Numbered from the stretch's first letter, positions 7,178 to 19,710 are shown. The stretch: DNA of 64,000 nucleotides from an uncultured Acetatifactor sp. (GCA_947630715.1 CANRIP010000001.1:1-64000), one strand, 5' to 3'. A program made the numbers and translations. Notes: generated by a model from the sequence alone, not told the origin.

Positions 7178-9553
7178 ATGAATCAAAAGGTTTTAAAAAC
7201 ACTGGAATATGATAAAATCATAAAAATGCTGGAGGAAAGGGCGGATTCCGAACCCGGCAGAAAATTATGCCGGGAGCTGGTTCCTTCCGGCGATCTGGAG
7301 GAAATCCGCAAAAACCAGACCGAGACGGAGGACGCCTTAAACCGGCTGTTCCGATCCGGCGGCACGTCCTTCGGCAGCAACCGCGACCTGGGATTCACCA
7401 TCAAATCCCTTGAGATCGGAAGCTGCCTTACGGCGGCGGAGCTTTTGGGGATCGCCTCCATGCTGGACAATGTAAACCGGATCCTCCTTTACGGAAAAAA
7501 GGAGAATGAGGAAAGCCCGGATGACAGCCTGGACGGATACTTCCGGGATCTCACCCCTTTGACCCAGGTGGCTAACGAGATTAACCGGTGTATCCTCTCC
7601 CCGGAGGAAATTGCGGACGATGCCAGCCCCAAGCTGAAAAACATCCGCAGATCCATGATTTCCGCCAATGAAAAAATTCACGCTCAACTGACCGATATGC
7701 TCAGCGGATCCTTTCGGAATTACCTTCAGGACGGGGTGGTCACCATGCGGAATAACCGCTATTGTATCCCTGTCAAAGCGGAATATAAGTCCCAGGTGGA
7801 GGGCATGATACACGACCAGTCGGCCACCGGCTCCACTTATTTTATTGAGCCCGCCGCCGTGGTCAGTCTGAATAACCGGCTGAGGGAGCTGGAGCTGGAG
7901 GAAAAGGAGGAAATCCATCAGATTCTGGCCGGCCTGAGCGCGCTGGCGGCGGCGCATACGAAGGAGCTGGCGGCGGATCAGAAAATCCTGACCTTACTTG
8001 ACTTTATTTTCGCCAAGGGAAAGCTGGCCATGGATCAAAACGCCACGATCCCTTTGTTAAACCAGAATCATACCATCCGCATCCGCCAGGGAAGGCATCC
8101 GCTGCTGGACAAAAAGAAGGTAGTGCCTATCGACGTGCGGTTGGGAGACGATTTTGACCTTCTGATCATCACCGGCCCCAACACGGGAGGAAAAACCGTG
8201 TCCTTAAAAACCGTCGGGCTTTTTACCCTGATGGGACAGGCGGGTCTGCACATCCCGGCTTTGGATCGTTCGGAGCTTTCCGTTTTTACGGAAGTGTACG
8301 CGGATATCGGGGACGAGCAAAGTATCGAGCAGAGCCTTTCCACATTTTCCTCCCATATGAAAAGCATCGTCCATATCTTAAAATACGCGGATCAGGATTC
8401 CCTGTGCCTGTTTGACGAGCTGGGCGCCGGCACGGATCCCACGGAAGGGGCGGCTCTTGGCATTTCCATCCTGAACTACCTTCACCAACGGGGAATCCGC
8501 ACCATGGCCACCACCCATTACAGCGAGCTGAAAATTTACGCCCTCTCCACGGATTTTGTGGAAAACGCCTGCTGCGAATTTAATGTGGAAACCCTCAGGC
8601 CCACTTATAAACTTCTGGTGGGTATCCCCGGAAAGAGCAACGCTTTCGCCATTTCCTCCCGGCTGGGACTGCCGGATCACATCATAGAGGACGCCAGGGA
8701 ACGGATCGGCAAGGAGGAAAAAAGCTTTGAGGACGTGATCGCGGACCTGGAACAAAACCGCTCCGCCATGGAAAAGGAAAAAAGAGAAATCCAGGAATAC
8801 AAGGCCCATATCCTGGCGCTGGAAGAAGAACTGAAACGAAAGAACGAGAAAATAGACCAGTCAAGGGACCGGATCCTTCGGGAAACAAACGAAAAAGCCC
8901 GGGAAATCTTACAGGAGGCAAAGGATCTGGCGGACGATACGATCCGGGATTTCAACAAAGCGAACACCGGGACGGACATCAAGGAGCTGGAAAGAAAGCG
9001 GCAAAATCTCCGGGATAAAATCGATGAAAAAAACAGCCGGCTGTCCCTTCGCATTCCCCCTCAGCACCAGAAACAGGCTCTGGATCCCAAAAAGCTGAAA
9101 AAAGGGGATACGGTGAAAATCCTGTCCATGGGATTGACGGGCACCGTCAGCACTCTGCCGGACGCAAAAGGCGCCCTTTTCGTACAGTGCGGGATCATTC
9201 GCACACAGACCAATGTGCGCGATCTGGTTTTGGCGAAAGAGGAAGAAACCCCCGTTTCCAGGCCCAGGCAATCCGGATCCGGCAAAATCAGGATGTCGAA
9301 AAGTCTTTCCGTTTCCACGGAAATTAACCTTCTGGGTAAGACGGTGGACGAAGCCATTCCCTTACTGGACAAATATCTGGATGACGCATATCTCGCTCAT
9401 CTTCCCAGTGTGCGGATCGTCCACGGAAAGGGGACGGGGGCGCTTCGAAACGCGGTTCAGAATCACTTGAAACGCTTAAGGATCGTAAAGGAATTTCGAT
9501 TGGGAGAATATGGAGAGGGGGACGCCGGCGTCACCATTGTCACATTCCGATAA
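7178..9553 (+). CDS. mutS2: MutS2 family ATPase/Smr endonuclease
   Basis: MutS2 in Firmicutes acts on branched DNA and on collided ribosomes (rescue factor RqcU/MutS2), not in mismatch repair. The product is 791 residues and starts at MNQKVLKTLEY, with GGACAGGAGAATT upstream. It has the lever/clamp region, the ABC-type ATPase with Walker A GPNTGGKTVSLKT near residue 331 and Walker B CLFDELGAGTDP, a long charged coiled coil (about 500-620), a KOW-like segment (KKGDTVKILSMGLTGTV), and a C-terminal Smr domain with VRIVHGKGTGALR. The mismatch-recognition domain of true MutS is absent, as expected. Confidence 0.93.
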   Translation: MNQKVLKTLEYDKIIKMLEERADSEPGRKLCRELVPSGDLEEIRKNQTETEDALNRLFRSGGTSFGSNRDLGFTIKSLEIGSCLTAAELLGIASMLDNVNRILLYGKKENEESPDDSLDGYFRDLTPLTQVANEINRCILSPEEIADDASPKLKNIRRSMISANEKIHAQLTDMLSGSFRNYLQDGVVTMRNNRYCIPVKAEYKSQVEGMIHDQSATGSTYFIEPAAVVSLNNRLRELELEEKEEIHQILAGLSALAAAHTKELAADQKILTLLDFIFAKGKLAMDQNATIPLLNQNHTIRIRQGRHPLLDKKKVVPIDVRLGDDFDLLIITGPNTGGKTVSLKTVGLFTLMGQAGLHIPALDRSELSVFTEVYADIGDEQSIEQSLSTFSSHMKSIVHILKYADQDSLCLFDELGAGTDPTEGAALGISILNYLHQRGIRTMATTHYSELKIYALSTDFVENACCEFNVETLRPTYKLLVGIPGKSNAFAISSRLGLPDHIIEDARERIGKEEKSFEDVIADLEQNRSAMEKEKREIQEYKAHILALEEELKRKNEKIDQSRDRILRETNEKAREILQEAKDLADDTIRDFNKANTGTDIKELERKRQNLRDKIDEKNSRLSLRIPPQHQKQALDPKKLKKGDTVKILSMGLTGTVSTLPDAKGALFVQCGIIRTQTNVRDLVLAKEEETPVSRPRQSGSGKIRMSKSLSVSTEINLLGKTVDEAIPLLDKYLDDAYLAHLPSVRIVHGKGTGALRNAVQNHLKRLRIVKEFRLGEYGEGDAGVTIVTFR

Positions 9554-9600
9554 CAAACCGCCGGCGCGGACCCTGTCTGAAAGGAAAGGAGTATTCCCAT

Positions 9601-10305
9601 ATGGTCAGCAAACAGAAAATTCTGATCGTGGACGATGACGAAAACATTGCGGAGCTGATTTCTTTGTACCTGACAAAAGAGTGTTTTGAGACGCTGATTG
9701 TCAACGACGGAGAATCCGCCCTGCCCGCCGTGGAAAATTTCTGCCCCAACCTGATTCTTCTGGACATTATGCTCCCGGGTATGGACGGCTATCAGGTGTG
9801 CCGGGAGATCAGGGCAAAGAATCCCGTCCCCATCATCATGCTCTCCGCCAAGGGGGAGGTGTTCGACAAGGTGCTGGGACTGGAACTGGGCGCGGACGAT
9901 TACATTGAAAAGCCCTTCGATTCCAAGGAGCTTGTGGCAAGGGTAAAGGCGGTGCTTCGCCGTTACAAGCCGACCGTGTCCGTCTCAGAAAGCATCGATG
10001 AAAAACATGTGGAATACGCGGATTTGTCCGTGAATCTGACAAACTATTCCGTCCTTTATATGGGAAAAACCGTGGAAATGCCCCCCAAGGAGCTGGAGCT
10101 TTTGTATTTTCTGGCTTCTTCGCCCAACCATGTGTTTACCAGAGAGCAGCTTTTGGATCAGATCTGGGGCTATGAGTATATCGGCGACACCCGCACCGTG
10201 GACGTGCATATCAAACGCCTCCGGGAAAAAATCAAGGATCACGCCAACTGGAAAATCAGCACAATCTGGGGCGTGGGATATAAATTCGAGGTAAGAAACG
10301 GATGA
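9601..10305 (+). CDS. OmpR/PhoB-family response regulator
   Basis: A 234-residue DNA-binding regulator. The receiver domain shows acidic residues DDDENI, the phospho-acceptor Asp in LILLDIMLPGMDG and the conserved Lys in IEKPFDSKEL. The winged-helix output domain ends with DTRTVDVHIKRLREKI and IWGVGYKFE. It overlaps the kinase gene by 4 bases (ATGA), so the two are translationally coupled. AAAGGAAAGGAG lies upstream of the ATG. Its regulon cannot be inferred. Confidence 0.9.
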   Translation: MVSKQKILIVDDDENIAELISLYLTKECFETLIVNDGESALPAVENFCPNLILLDIMLPGMDGYQVCREIRAKNPVPIIMLSAKGEVFDKVLGLELGADDYIEKPFDSKELVARVKAVLRRYKPTVSVSESIDEKHVEYADLSVNLTNYSVLYMGKTVEMPPKELELLYFLASSPNHVFTREQLLDQIWGYEYIGDTRTVDVHIKRLREKIKDHANWKISTIWGVGYKFEVRNG

Positions 10306-11729
10306 GAAAGACTCTCTACTTGAAATTTGTGCTGGCTTATTTTATTTTCGGCGTGTTCAGCTTTATTATGGTGGCAACCTTTGTGCCGAATATGACCAGG
10401 GAACAACTGATCCGGGAAAAGGCGGAGGATCTGTACGCGGAGGCCACTCTGATTGCGGATACTTACGCCAGCGGGCTTTATGCCAGCGAAACGGATCTGG
10501 AAACGGTCAAAGCCCAGCTAGATTCCCTTGCCGTCTATATGGGATCCCTGATCCGCATTATCAACCCTTCCGGCCGGCTGGTGCTGGATACCGGCGCCCC
10601 TTTGAACGTGGAGGATGTGGTGATGATTGAGGGGTTCGACCCTACCGTTACCATCGGTTCATATTACAGGATCGACAATTTTTTTGACAGCTTTGAATCC
10701 GACATGCTCACGGTGCTTTCCCCCATCACCTATAATTATAAGGTCAGAGGGTATGTGGTGATTCATTATGACATGGAAAAGATCCGGAAATCCTGCGACA
10801 GCCTGGTCAATATTTCTTATATCTCCCTTGTGGTGCTGCTTTTGCTCTCACTGATCATCCTGATCTTTTTCACGGAAATTGTGTACGTTCCTCTGCGGAA
10901 AATCACCCATGCCACGGAGCAGTACGCCGCCGGAAACATGCACTATGAATTTCAGGTGGAAAGCGACGATGAGATCGGATACCTGGCCGCGTGTCTGAAT
11001 TACATGGCAAGCCAGATCGCCGGGGCGGAAGACGATCAAAAAAAATTCGTGGCAAACATTTCCCATGATTTCCGCTCGCCCTTAACCTCCATCCGGGGAT
11101 ATCTGGAGGCCATGCTGGACGGCACCATTCCCCCGCAGATGTACGGGAAATATCTGGAAATTGTGTTGAATGAAACGGAGCGCCTGACCAAGCTGACCAA
11201 CAGCCTTCTCACTCTCAACAACCTGAACACCAAGGGAATGCTGCTGGATCAGACGGATTTTGATATCAACCGCATCATTCGCAACACCGCCGCAAGCTTT
11301 GAGGGAACTTGTCGGAAAAAATCCATAACCATCGAGCTGATTCTTACAGGCGATGAGATGACGGTCCATGCGGATATGGACAAAATTCAGCAGGTGCTTT
11401 ATAACCTGATTGACAACGCGATCAAATTCAGCCATCACGATTCCGTGATCCGGGTGGAAACCTCCTTAAAGAAGAACAAGCTGTTTGTATCGGTAAAAGA
11501 TACCGGCATCGGCATTCCGAAAGACGATTTAAAACTGATCTGGAACCGGTTTTACAAATCCGATCTTTCCCGGGGAAAGGACAAGCGGGGAACGGGACTT
11601 GGGCTTTCCATTGTAAAGGAAATCATTCAGTGCCACGGGGAAAATATCAACGTGATCAGCACGGAGGGAGCCGGCAGCGAGTTCATCTTTTCTCTTGCGG
11701 TGGCTGCGGAGAATGAAGACGAGGATTAA
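10302..11729 (+). CDS. HAMP-domain sensor histidine kinase
   Basis: Cognate kinase of the preceding regulator, 475 residues. Membrane helices lie at about 7-28 and 171-195 and enclose an extracellular sensor of about 140 residues. A HAMP linker (PLRKITHATEQYAAGNM) follows, then the phospho-acceptor segment SHDFRSPLTSIRGYLEAM with His near residue 254. The ATPase boxes are NLIDNAIKFS, DTGIGIPKDDL and GTGLGLSIVKEI. The architecture matches PhoR/ResE-type kinases, but the signal is unknown. Its stop codon overlaps the stop of the convergent gene at 11726 by about 3 bases, with no terminator between them. Confidence 0.9.
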   Translation: MRKTLYLKFVLAYFIFGVFSFIMVATFVPNMTREQLIREKAEDLYAEATLIADTYASGLYASETDLETVKAQLDSLAVYMGSLIRIINPSGRLVLDTGAPLNVEDVVMIEGFDPTVTIGSYYRIDNFFDSFESDMLTVLSPITYNYKVRGYVVIHYDMEKIRKSCDSLVNISYISLVVLLLLSLIILIFFTEIVYVPLRKITHATEQYAAGNMHYEFQVESDDEIGYLAACLNYMASQIAGAEDDQKKFVANISHDFRSPLTSIRGYLEAMLDGTIPPQMYGKYLEIVLNETERLTKLTNSLLTLNNLNTKGMLLDQTDFDINRIIRNTAASFEGTCRKKSITIELILTGDEMTVHADMDKIQQVLYNLIDNAIKFSHHDSVIRVETSLKKNKLFVSVKDTGIGIPKDDLKLIWNRFYKSDLSRGKDKRGTGLGLSIVKEIIQCHGENINVISTEGAGSEFIFSLAVAAENEDED

Positions 11730-12484
11730 GACGGCGGAAAGGAAACATCCAAAACAGCGTAAAGATACTGGTTTCCCTTTTTTCCCACCCGCGTCAGGGT
11801 TCCTGTAAAATAAAGGATATTCAGCACAACCTGGGACAGAGAAACGGAGATATGGGCTGCCTTGGCAAATTCTTTGGACGTAAAGGGTTCTTCCAGGTCA
11901 AAGGGCACAAACTGCATATAATCCCTGAGACAGTCGATTTCCACTTCCTCCACAAAACCCACGGGGATCCGGTCGTACCGGCTGGATCCTCTTTTTTTAT
12001 CCCTGCTCCAGCCGTTTAACAGCCTGTATTCTTCCATATCCAGCAAAACGAACTTCAGTCTCAGGTTGGGATCCTTCAAAAACATCTTGATTTTATACAG
12101 CTCCGGAAAGGCCATGTAAGGGTTTCCCTTTACAGGAGACTTGTGTTTTTTGCTGCATTCGCCGCTTTCTTCATCGATCCAGATCACCCATTTTTCCCTT
12201 GGGATGGGGTAAACCACCGTAACCTGATAAAGAGGAAGAAAGGCCTTCAGTTTCTCCCGAAGCTTATTAAACTGCCTTGTCTGAATTTCTATAATGGCGC
12301 CGTCCGCATAAATATCCGCCACAAAATTTTCAATGGGGATCTCCTGGCGGCTTTCATCCGGCTCATAATAATTCTTTAAAACGGCATGAACCGATTTCTC
12401 GGCCAAAGTGCCGATACCGATTCGCTGTCTCTCCGTTCCTGTCCACTTTTTGACTGCTGCCTCAAAGGCCTGCTGATCCGGCAT
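11726..12484 (-). CDS. Conserved hypothetical, possible PD-(D/E)XK nuclease fold plus winged helix
   Basis: I do not recognise a named family. The protein has 252 residues. An N-terminal pattern, E in LAEKSVHAVLK, then D in ENFVADIYADG, then IIEIQTRQF, resembles the spaced E...D...ExQ of restriction-endonuclease-like folds, with Gln in place of the usual Lys. The C-terminal 60 residues (FTSKEFAKAAHISVSLSQVVLNIL...TRVGKKGNQYLY) look like a winged helix-turn-helix. A nuclease or recombination-associated role is therefore only an inference. GAGGAGAAA precedes the ATG. It lies 46 bp downstream of the antiporter on the same strand. Confidence 0.6.
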   Translation of the reverse strand: MPDQQAFEAAVKKWTGTERQRIGIGTLAEKSVHAVLKNYYEPDESRQEIPIENFVADIYADGAIIEIQTRQFNKLREKLKAFLPLYQVTVVYPIPREKWVIWIDEESGECSKKHKSPVKGNPYMAFPELYKIKMFLKDPNLRLKFVLLDMEEYRLLNGWSRDKKRGSSRYDRIPVGFVEEVEIDCLRDYMQFVPFDLEEPFTSKEFAKAAHISVSLSQVVLNILYFTGTLTRVGKKGNQYLYAVLDVSFPPS

Positions 12485-12530
12485 AAGTTTCTCCTCTGTG
12501 AAACATTCTATTCCCTTTACCCTTCGCGGC

Positions 12531-13709
12531 TCAAAGGGCGGCGCTGTCCTTCGCGTACAACAGTTTCAGCACAATCGGCGTCATAATACTGGATACGATA
12601 ATTAAGAGGATCACGGAAGTAAAATATACGGGCGTCAAAAGGCCGACGGACAACCCCTTCTGAGCCACAATCAGGGCCACTTCCCCCCGGGTCATCATAC
12701 CCACGCCGATCTTTAAGCTGTCCTGAAAACGGAATCTGCACAGCTTTGCCATCAGGCCGCATCCTATGATCTTGGTAATCAGCGCCACAATCACAAAGCC
12801 CAGGGAGAACAGCAGAATATTTCCGTCCACGTTTTCTATGTTGGTTTTTAAACCGATACTGGCAAAAAATACGGGGCCGAAGATCATATAAGAGCTGACT
12901 TCCATTTTTTCCTCAATATAAGAAGAATCCCTCATGGAGCATAAAATGATGCCCGCCACATACGCCCCTGTAATATCGGCGATCCCAAAGAATTTTTCCG
13001 CCGCGTAAGCAAAGAAGAAACACAAAGCCAGGCTGATAATGGGAATTCTTCTGGTATGGGGGTAACGGTTGTCGAATCCCTGAAAAATCTTAAACAGGAT
13101 AAATCCCACCACCAAGGCCATGGCAAAGAACAAAACGGTGGAAAGAACCACCTTTCCAGGATTGGAATCCGGGTTTTTAAAGCCCACCACAAAGGTAAGG
13201 ACAATGATACCGATCACGTCATCGATGATAGCGGCGCTTAGAATGGTAGTCCCTACCTTCCCTTTCAGCTTTCCCATTTCGCGCAGGGATTCCACCGTAA
13301 TGCTCACGCTGGTTGCCGTCATAACCACGCCGATAAATACGGCCTTATAAAAGCCTTCGGATCCCCAGGGAGCCGTCCCGTAAAATCCCATGTACAGCAA
13401 AGTGCCCCCCAGCAAAGGGGTAAAAACGCCGGCGCAGGCAATCAGAAACGCCACAGGGCCGGTTTTTAACAGCTCCTTCAGATCCGTTTCCAAACCGGCG
13501 GAAAACATCAAAAGCACTACGCCCACCTCCGCCATTCCGTTCAAAAACTCCGTCTGATTCACAAACCCCAGTACGCTGGGGCCGATCAAAAGCCCCGCGA
13601 TAATTTCCCCCACCACCTGAGGGGCCTTGCACTTTCTCGCCAGGATCCCAAAAAATTTTGCAAAGACAATAATAATCGCCAGATCCTTAAATAAATAATA
13701 GGTTTCCAT
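12531..13709 (-). CDS. CPA2-family cation:proton antiporter (NapA/KefB-like)
   Basis: Membrane exchanger of Na+ or K+ for H+, 392 residues with about 11-13 hydrophobic helices. The characteristic segments are VGEIIAGLLIGPSVLG, TATSVSITVESLREMGKL and the ion-binding double aspartate in SAAIIDDVIGIIVL. No RCK/TrkA-N domain follows, so it is the short NapA-like form. Its ribosome site (GCGAGGAAATGAGGTGTAAAA) lies inside a 59-bp hairpin repeat (13710-13768) that also occurs at 40.15 kb. Confidence 0.85.
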   Translation of the reverse strand: METYYLFKDLAIIIVFAKFFGILARKCKAPQVVGEIIAGLLIGPSVLGFVNQTEFLNGMAEVGVVLLMFSAGLETDLKELLKTGPVAFLIACAGVFTPLLGGTLLYMGFYGTAPWGSEGFYKAVFIGVVMTATSVSITVESLREMGKLKGKVGTTILSAAIIDDVIGIIVLTFVVGFKNPDSNPGKVVLSTVLFFAMALVVGFILFKIFQGFDNRYPHTRRIPIISLALCFFFAYAAEKFFGIADITGAYVAGIILCSMRDSSYIEEKMEVSSYMIFGPVFFASIGLKTNIENVDGNILLFSLGFVIVALITKIIGCGLMAKLCRFRFQDSLKIGVGMMTRGEVALIVAQKGLSVGLLTPVYFTSVILLIIVSSIMTPIVLKLLYAKDSAAL

Positions 13710-13768
13710 TTTTACACCTCATTTCCTCGCTGATCTTTGCGCAGATTGAAAATTTTAATTTTCAATCT
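13710..13768 (-). repeat. 59-bp hairpin repeat, copy 1, abutting the antiporter start codon
   Basis: On the minus strand this begins with a perfect 26-base palindrome (13743-13768, arms AGATTGAAAATT / AATTTTCAATCT), continues through GCGCAAAGATCAGCG and ends with GAAATGAGGTGTAAA directly before the antiporter ATG. The copy at 40153-40211 differs by one base. Sequence outside the two copies is unrelated, which indicates a discrete dispersed element. It supplies the ribosome-binding purines of the downstream gene. Confidence 0.75.
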
Positions 13769-13806
13769 TTTTCCTCCCCTGTCTCCTCATATCAGGCAGT
13801 CAAACA

Positions 13807-13826
13807 CCCCGCCGCAAGCGGCGGGG
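13807..13826 (-). terminator. GC-rich hairpin after gyrA
   Basis: CCCCGCCGC / GCGGCGGGG forms a 9-bp stem with an AA loop (TT on the minus strand) about 30 bases past the gyrA stop. The following run is only TGTTTG, so it is a strong hairpin with a weak U-tract. Confidence 0.6.
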
Positions 13827-13857
13827 CATTCGGATAAAATCTTTTTTCACGGACTTT

Positions 13858-16449
13858 TTAAGAATTGCCGTTTTCCTCCGGTTCTTCCAAATCAGTATCG
13901 TCATATGTATCTTTGTCCGGCAGGCTCTGTTCCGACGGAATTTCTTCCATGGCGTCGTCGATGTTGTCAAATTCCTGATCCCCGTTGGATACCTTTTCCC
14001 TGACCTTTGCGATTTTCGCAATCTTGACGCCGGGGTTTAAATCCATCATCTTGACGCCGGAGGTAATCCTGCTGTATGTGGAGATATCCTGACTTCTCAA
14101 CTGGATAATGATTCCCTCCGTGGTGATCAGCATAATTTCGTTTTCATCGTCCACCGCCTTTACGCCGATAACGTCCCCGGTCTTTTCTGTAATTTTATAA
14201 CATTTCAGTCCCTTTCCTCCCCTTTTCTGAACGGTAAATTCATTTAACAGGGTACGCTTACCCATCCCGTTCTCGGATACCACCAGCAGGGATCCGCCCT
14301 GGCTCTGAAGCTGCATTCCCACAACCTCGTCCTGATCGTCCAGGTTCATGCCGATTACGCCCATGGAGGACCTTCCGGTATTGCGCACGTCCGTCTCTTT
14401 AAAACGGATACACATGCCATGCTTTGTCACCAGGAAAATTTCACTGTTCTGATCCGTGGATTTGACTTCGATCAGTTCATCATCGTCCTTTAATGTGATG
14501 GCTGTCAAGCCGTTTTTACGAATATTGGAAAATTCCTTCAGGGATGTCTTCTTCACAATGCCGGATTTCGTCACCATGAATAGATTTTTATCCTCCGAAT
14601 ATTCCCTGATCGGAATCATGGCTGTAATTTTCTCTCCCGGAGAAAGCTGCAGCAGATTGACAATCGCCGTTCCTCTGGCAGTCCTTCCCGCCTCCGGAAT
14701 TTCATAAGCCTTTAGACGATACACGCGCCCGTAGCTGGTAAAGAAATTCAGGTAATGATGGGTGGTGGTCATCAAAAGATCCTCGATAAAATCATCATCG
14801 ATGGTCTGCATTCCCTTGATTCCCTTGCCCCCGCGGTTCTGGGCTTTAAAGTTATCCACGGTCATTCTTTTGATATATCCCAGATTGGTCATGGCGATCA
14901 CGGTATTGTCAAGGGGAATCATATCTTCCACGGAGATGTCGGAAAGATCATAACTGATCTTGCTTCTCCTGTCATCCCCGTACTTCTGGGAAATCAGAAG
15001 AATTTCCTCCTTGATGACCCCAAGAAGAACCTTTTCATCCGCAAGAATAGCCTTTAACTGCTTGATGCGCATTTCCAGCTCGGCGTGTTCTTTTTCCAGC
15101 TTTTCTCTCTCCAGCCCGGTGAGAGTCCTCAAACGCATATCCACAATCGCGGTGGCCTGAGGATCCGACAGCTCGAAACGCTCCATCAGGCGTTCCTTTG
15201 CGATTTGCGGCGTACTGCTGCTGCGGATAATGGAAATCACTTCATCAATATCATCAAGGGCCTTTAACAGACCCTCCAGAATATGATTGCGTTCTTCCGC
15301 CTTGTTCAGCTCATATTTTGTCCTTCTTGTGACCACGTCCTCCTGATGCTTCAGATAATAATGCAGCATATCAAGAAGATTCATGATCTTTGGCTCATTG
15401 TTTACCAAAGCCAGCATAATCACGCCGAAACTGTCCTGAAGCTGGGTATGCCTGTATAACCGGTTCAGAACCACGTTAGCGTTCACGTCTTTCCTTAATT
15501 CAATCACTACCCGCATGCCTTCCCGGTTGGATTCGTCCCGGATAGCGGTGATGCCGTCGATTTTTTTCAGCTTGACAAGCTCCGCAATCTTGATGATCAG
15601 ATTGGCCTTGTTCACCATATAAGGCAGTTCCGTGGCTACAATCTGCGTCTTGCCGCCGGGGAGCGTCTCAATGTTCGTCACCGCCCGCACCACAATTTTT
15701 CCACGGCCGGTTCTGTAAGCTTCCTCGCATCCCCTGGTGCCTAAGATCAATCCTCCGGTGGGAAAATCGGGAGCCTTGATAATCTCCAGGATTTCTTCTA
15801 TATCCGTCTCCCTGTTTTCGTTGATCCGGTTGTCAATGATTTTCACAACGGCATTCACAACCTCACGGAGATTATGAGGAGGAATATTGGTTGCCATACC
15901 AACGGCGATACCTGTTGTGCCATTCACCAAAAGGTTGGGATACCTGCTGGGAAGCACAACGGGCTCTTTTTCCGTATCGTCAAAGTTCGGCATAAAATCC
16001 ACCGTATCCTTGTCGATATCAGCTAAAAGCTGGGTGGAAATTCTGGAAAGCCTGGCCTCCGTGTAACGCATGGCGGCAGGGCTGTCCCCGTCCATGGAGC
16101 CAAAGTTTCCATGGCCGTCCACCAGAGGATAGCGGGTAGACCATTCCTGGGCCATATTCACCAGAGCGCCGTAAATGGAGCTGTCCCCGTGGGGATGGTA
16201 TTTTCCCATGGTGTCGCCAACGATACGGGCGCTTTTTCTGTGAGGCTTATCGGGCCCGTTGTTTAACTCTACCATGGAATAAAGTACCCGCCGCTGCACG
16301 GGCTTTAACCCGTCCCTTACGTCGGGAAGGGCTCGGGAGGCGATTACGCTCATGGCATATTCAATATAAAAGGTTTCCATCCGTTCCTTCAGGTCAACTT
16401 CATGAACCTGATCTCTCGCAGGAACCTGATCAAAGATATCGTCGTTCAT
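13858..16449 (-). CDS. gyrA: DNA gyrase subunit A
   Basis: Catalytic breakage-reunion subunit of gyrase, which introduces negative supercoils. The product is 863 residues with the winged-helix/tower domain, active-site Tyr129 in [10 protein letters not shown], and a C-terminal beta-pinwheel carrying the gyrase box [10 protein letters not shown] near residue 545. The ATG at 16449 follows GAGAGGAAAA; an in-frame ATG 12 bases upstream has no ribosome site. In the quinolone-resistance segment [13 protein letters not shown], Ser90 matches E. coli Ser83, but the position of Asp87 is Gly94. The C-terminal tail ([18 protein letters not shown]) is acidic. It lies 79 bp downstream of gyrB. Confidence 0.96.
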   Translation of the reverse strand: MNDDIFDQVPARDQVHEVDLKERMETFYIEYAMSVIASRALPDVRDGLKPVQRRVLYSMVELNNGPDKPHRKSARIVGDTMGKYHPHGDSSIYGALVNMAQEWSTRYPLVDGHGNFGSMDGDSPAAMRYTEARLSRISTQLLADIDKDTVDFMPNFDDTEKEPVVLPSRYPNLLVNGTTGIAVGMATNIPPHNLREVVNAVVKIIDNRINENRETDIEEILEIIKAPDFPTGGLILGTRGCEEAYRTGRGKIVVRAVTNIETLPGGKTQIVATELPYMVNKANLIIKIAELVKLKKIDGITAIRDESNREGMRVVIELRKDVNANVVLNRLYRHTQLQDSFGVIMLALVNNEPKIMNLLDMLHYYLKHQEDVVTRRTKYELNKAEERNHILEGLLKALDDIDEVISIIRSSSTPQIAKERLMERFELSDPQATAIVDMRLRTLTGLEREKLEKEHAELEMRIKQLKAILADEKVLLGVIKEEILLISQKYGDDRRSKISYDLSDISVEDMIPLDNTVIAMTNLGYIKRMTVDNFKAQNRGGKGIKGMQTIDDDFIEDLLMTTTHHYLNFFTSYGRVYRLKAYEIPEAGRTARGTAIVNLLQLSPGEKITAMIPIREYSEDKNLFMVTKSGIVKKTSLKEFSNIRKNGLTAITLKDDDELIEVKSTDQNSEIFLVTKHGMCIRFKETDVRNTGRSSMGVIGMNLDDQDEVVGMQLQSQGGSLLVVSENGMGKRTLLNEFTVQKRGGKGLKCYKITEKTGDVIGVKAVDDENEIMLITTEGIIIQLRSQDISTYSRITSGVKMMDLNPGVKIAKIAKVREKVSNGDQEFDNIDDAMEEIPSEQSLPDKDTYDDTDLEEPEENGNS

Positions 16450-16528
16450 TTTTCCTCTCATTCTGCCGTATTCACAGCAAGGTTTTACTGGTCAGAGTGG
16501 TCAGAGATCGGTACGCAAAGGATCTTTC

Positions 16529-18580
<2,052 letters not shown>

Positions 18581-18609
18581 TCAATCCTCTTTCCGCCAAA
18601 AACGGCCGA

Positions 18610-19710
18610 TTACTCTTTTCCGGCGTCGTTTACACAAACGACGGTTCCTTCCGATACATGAAATATCCTGTTCATCTCAAACCTTTTATTTACAAATTCT
18701 TCCAGGCCCGTACAGGTAATGATAGTCTGTATCTCTCCTATACTGTTTAACAGATCGTTTTGTCTGTTGTGATCCAACTCCGAAAGAACATCGTCCAGCA
18801 GCAAAATCGGCGTATCCCTGGCAATTTTTCTGACCAGCTCGATCTCGGAAAGCTTTAGGGATAACGCGGCGGTACGCTGCTGACCCTGGGAACCGTACTT
18901 TCTGATATCCACGTCCCCGATAAAAAAGGAAAAATCATCTCTGTGAGGGCCCACCGACGTCATTTTTGCCTTTAAGTCCCTTTCGCGATGAAGTTTCAAC
19001 TGTCTTTCAAATTGATCTGTTTCCACATCCGGTTCATATTTAACCTGTAATGTTTCCCTGCCGCCGGACAATTTTTTATGAATGTCATAAATAATCTCAT
19101 TCAACTGATCCACGAACAGCCTGCGGCGTTCTATAATGCTGCTTCCGAAGGAGGAAAGCTGCATATCCCAGATTCCAAGGGTTTCCTTTAAATCCTCGTT
19201 CAGATACATATCCTTTAACAGCTTGTTTCTCTGGTCAACAATTCTGTTATAATGATTGAGATTATGAAGATAAAGGGCGTCCAACTGGCAAAGCTCCATA
19301 TCCACAAATCTTCTTCTCTCGGAAGGGCCGTTTTTGATAATGCCAAGATCTTCCGGTGAAAAAAAAACAACGTTGCATAAACCGAGAAGATCGGCCGCTT
19401 TTTTTATTTTCTGGCCGTCTATGGCAATTCCCTTGGATTTATTTTTTCTAAGGTGCATATCGACTCTCGTCTCAACGCCTTCTTTTTCCAGATAAGTTCT
19501 GATATGCGCCTCTTCTTTGTCAAATCCTATAATTTCCCTGTCCTTGCTGCCCCGGTGGGATTTTGTGGTCGCCGCCAGAAAAATAGCCTCAAGAATATTG
19601 GTTTTTCCCTGAGCGTTATCCCCATAAAGAATATTTGTTCCCTTGTCAAACTGCATGGTGAGAGAGTCATAATTTCTGTAATCCGCCAGTTCTATGGACT
19701 TAATAATCAT
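18610..19710 (-). CDS. recF: DNA replication/repair protein RecF
   Basis: SMC-like ATPase that helps load RecA at gaps. The length of 366 residues is normal. Walker A is YGDNAQGKTNILEAIF, the signature motif is GSQGQQRTAALSLKL, and Walker B is PILLLDDVLSELD. It follows yaaA by 45 bp. The upstream ribosome site (GGTAAAGAAA) is only moderate, consistent with low-level expression. Confidence 0.94.
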   Translation of the reverse strand: MIIKSIELADYRNYDSLTMQFDKGTNILYGDNAQGKTNILEAIFLAATTKSHRGSKDREIIGFDKEEAHIRTYLEKEGVETRVDMHLRKNKSKGIAIDGQKIKKAADLLGLCNVVFFSPEDLGIIKNGPSERRRFVDMELCQLDALYLHNLNHYNRIVDQRNKLLKDMYLNEDLKETLGIWDMQLSSFGSSIIERRRLFVDQLNEIIYDIHKKLSGGRETLQVKYEPDVETDQFERQLKLHRERDLKAKMTSVGPHRDDFSFFIGDVDIRKYGSQGQQRTAALSLKLSEIELVRKIARDTPILLLDDVLSELDHNRQNDLLNSIGEIQTIITCTGLEEFVNKRFEMNRIFHVSEGTVVCVNDAGKE

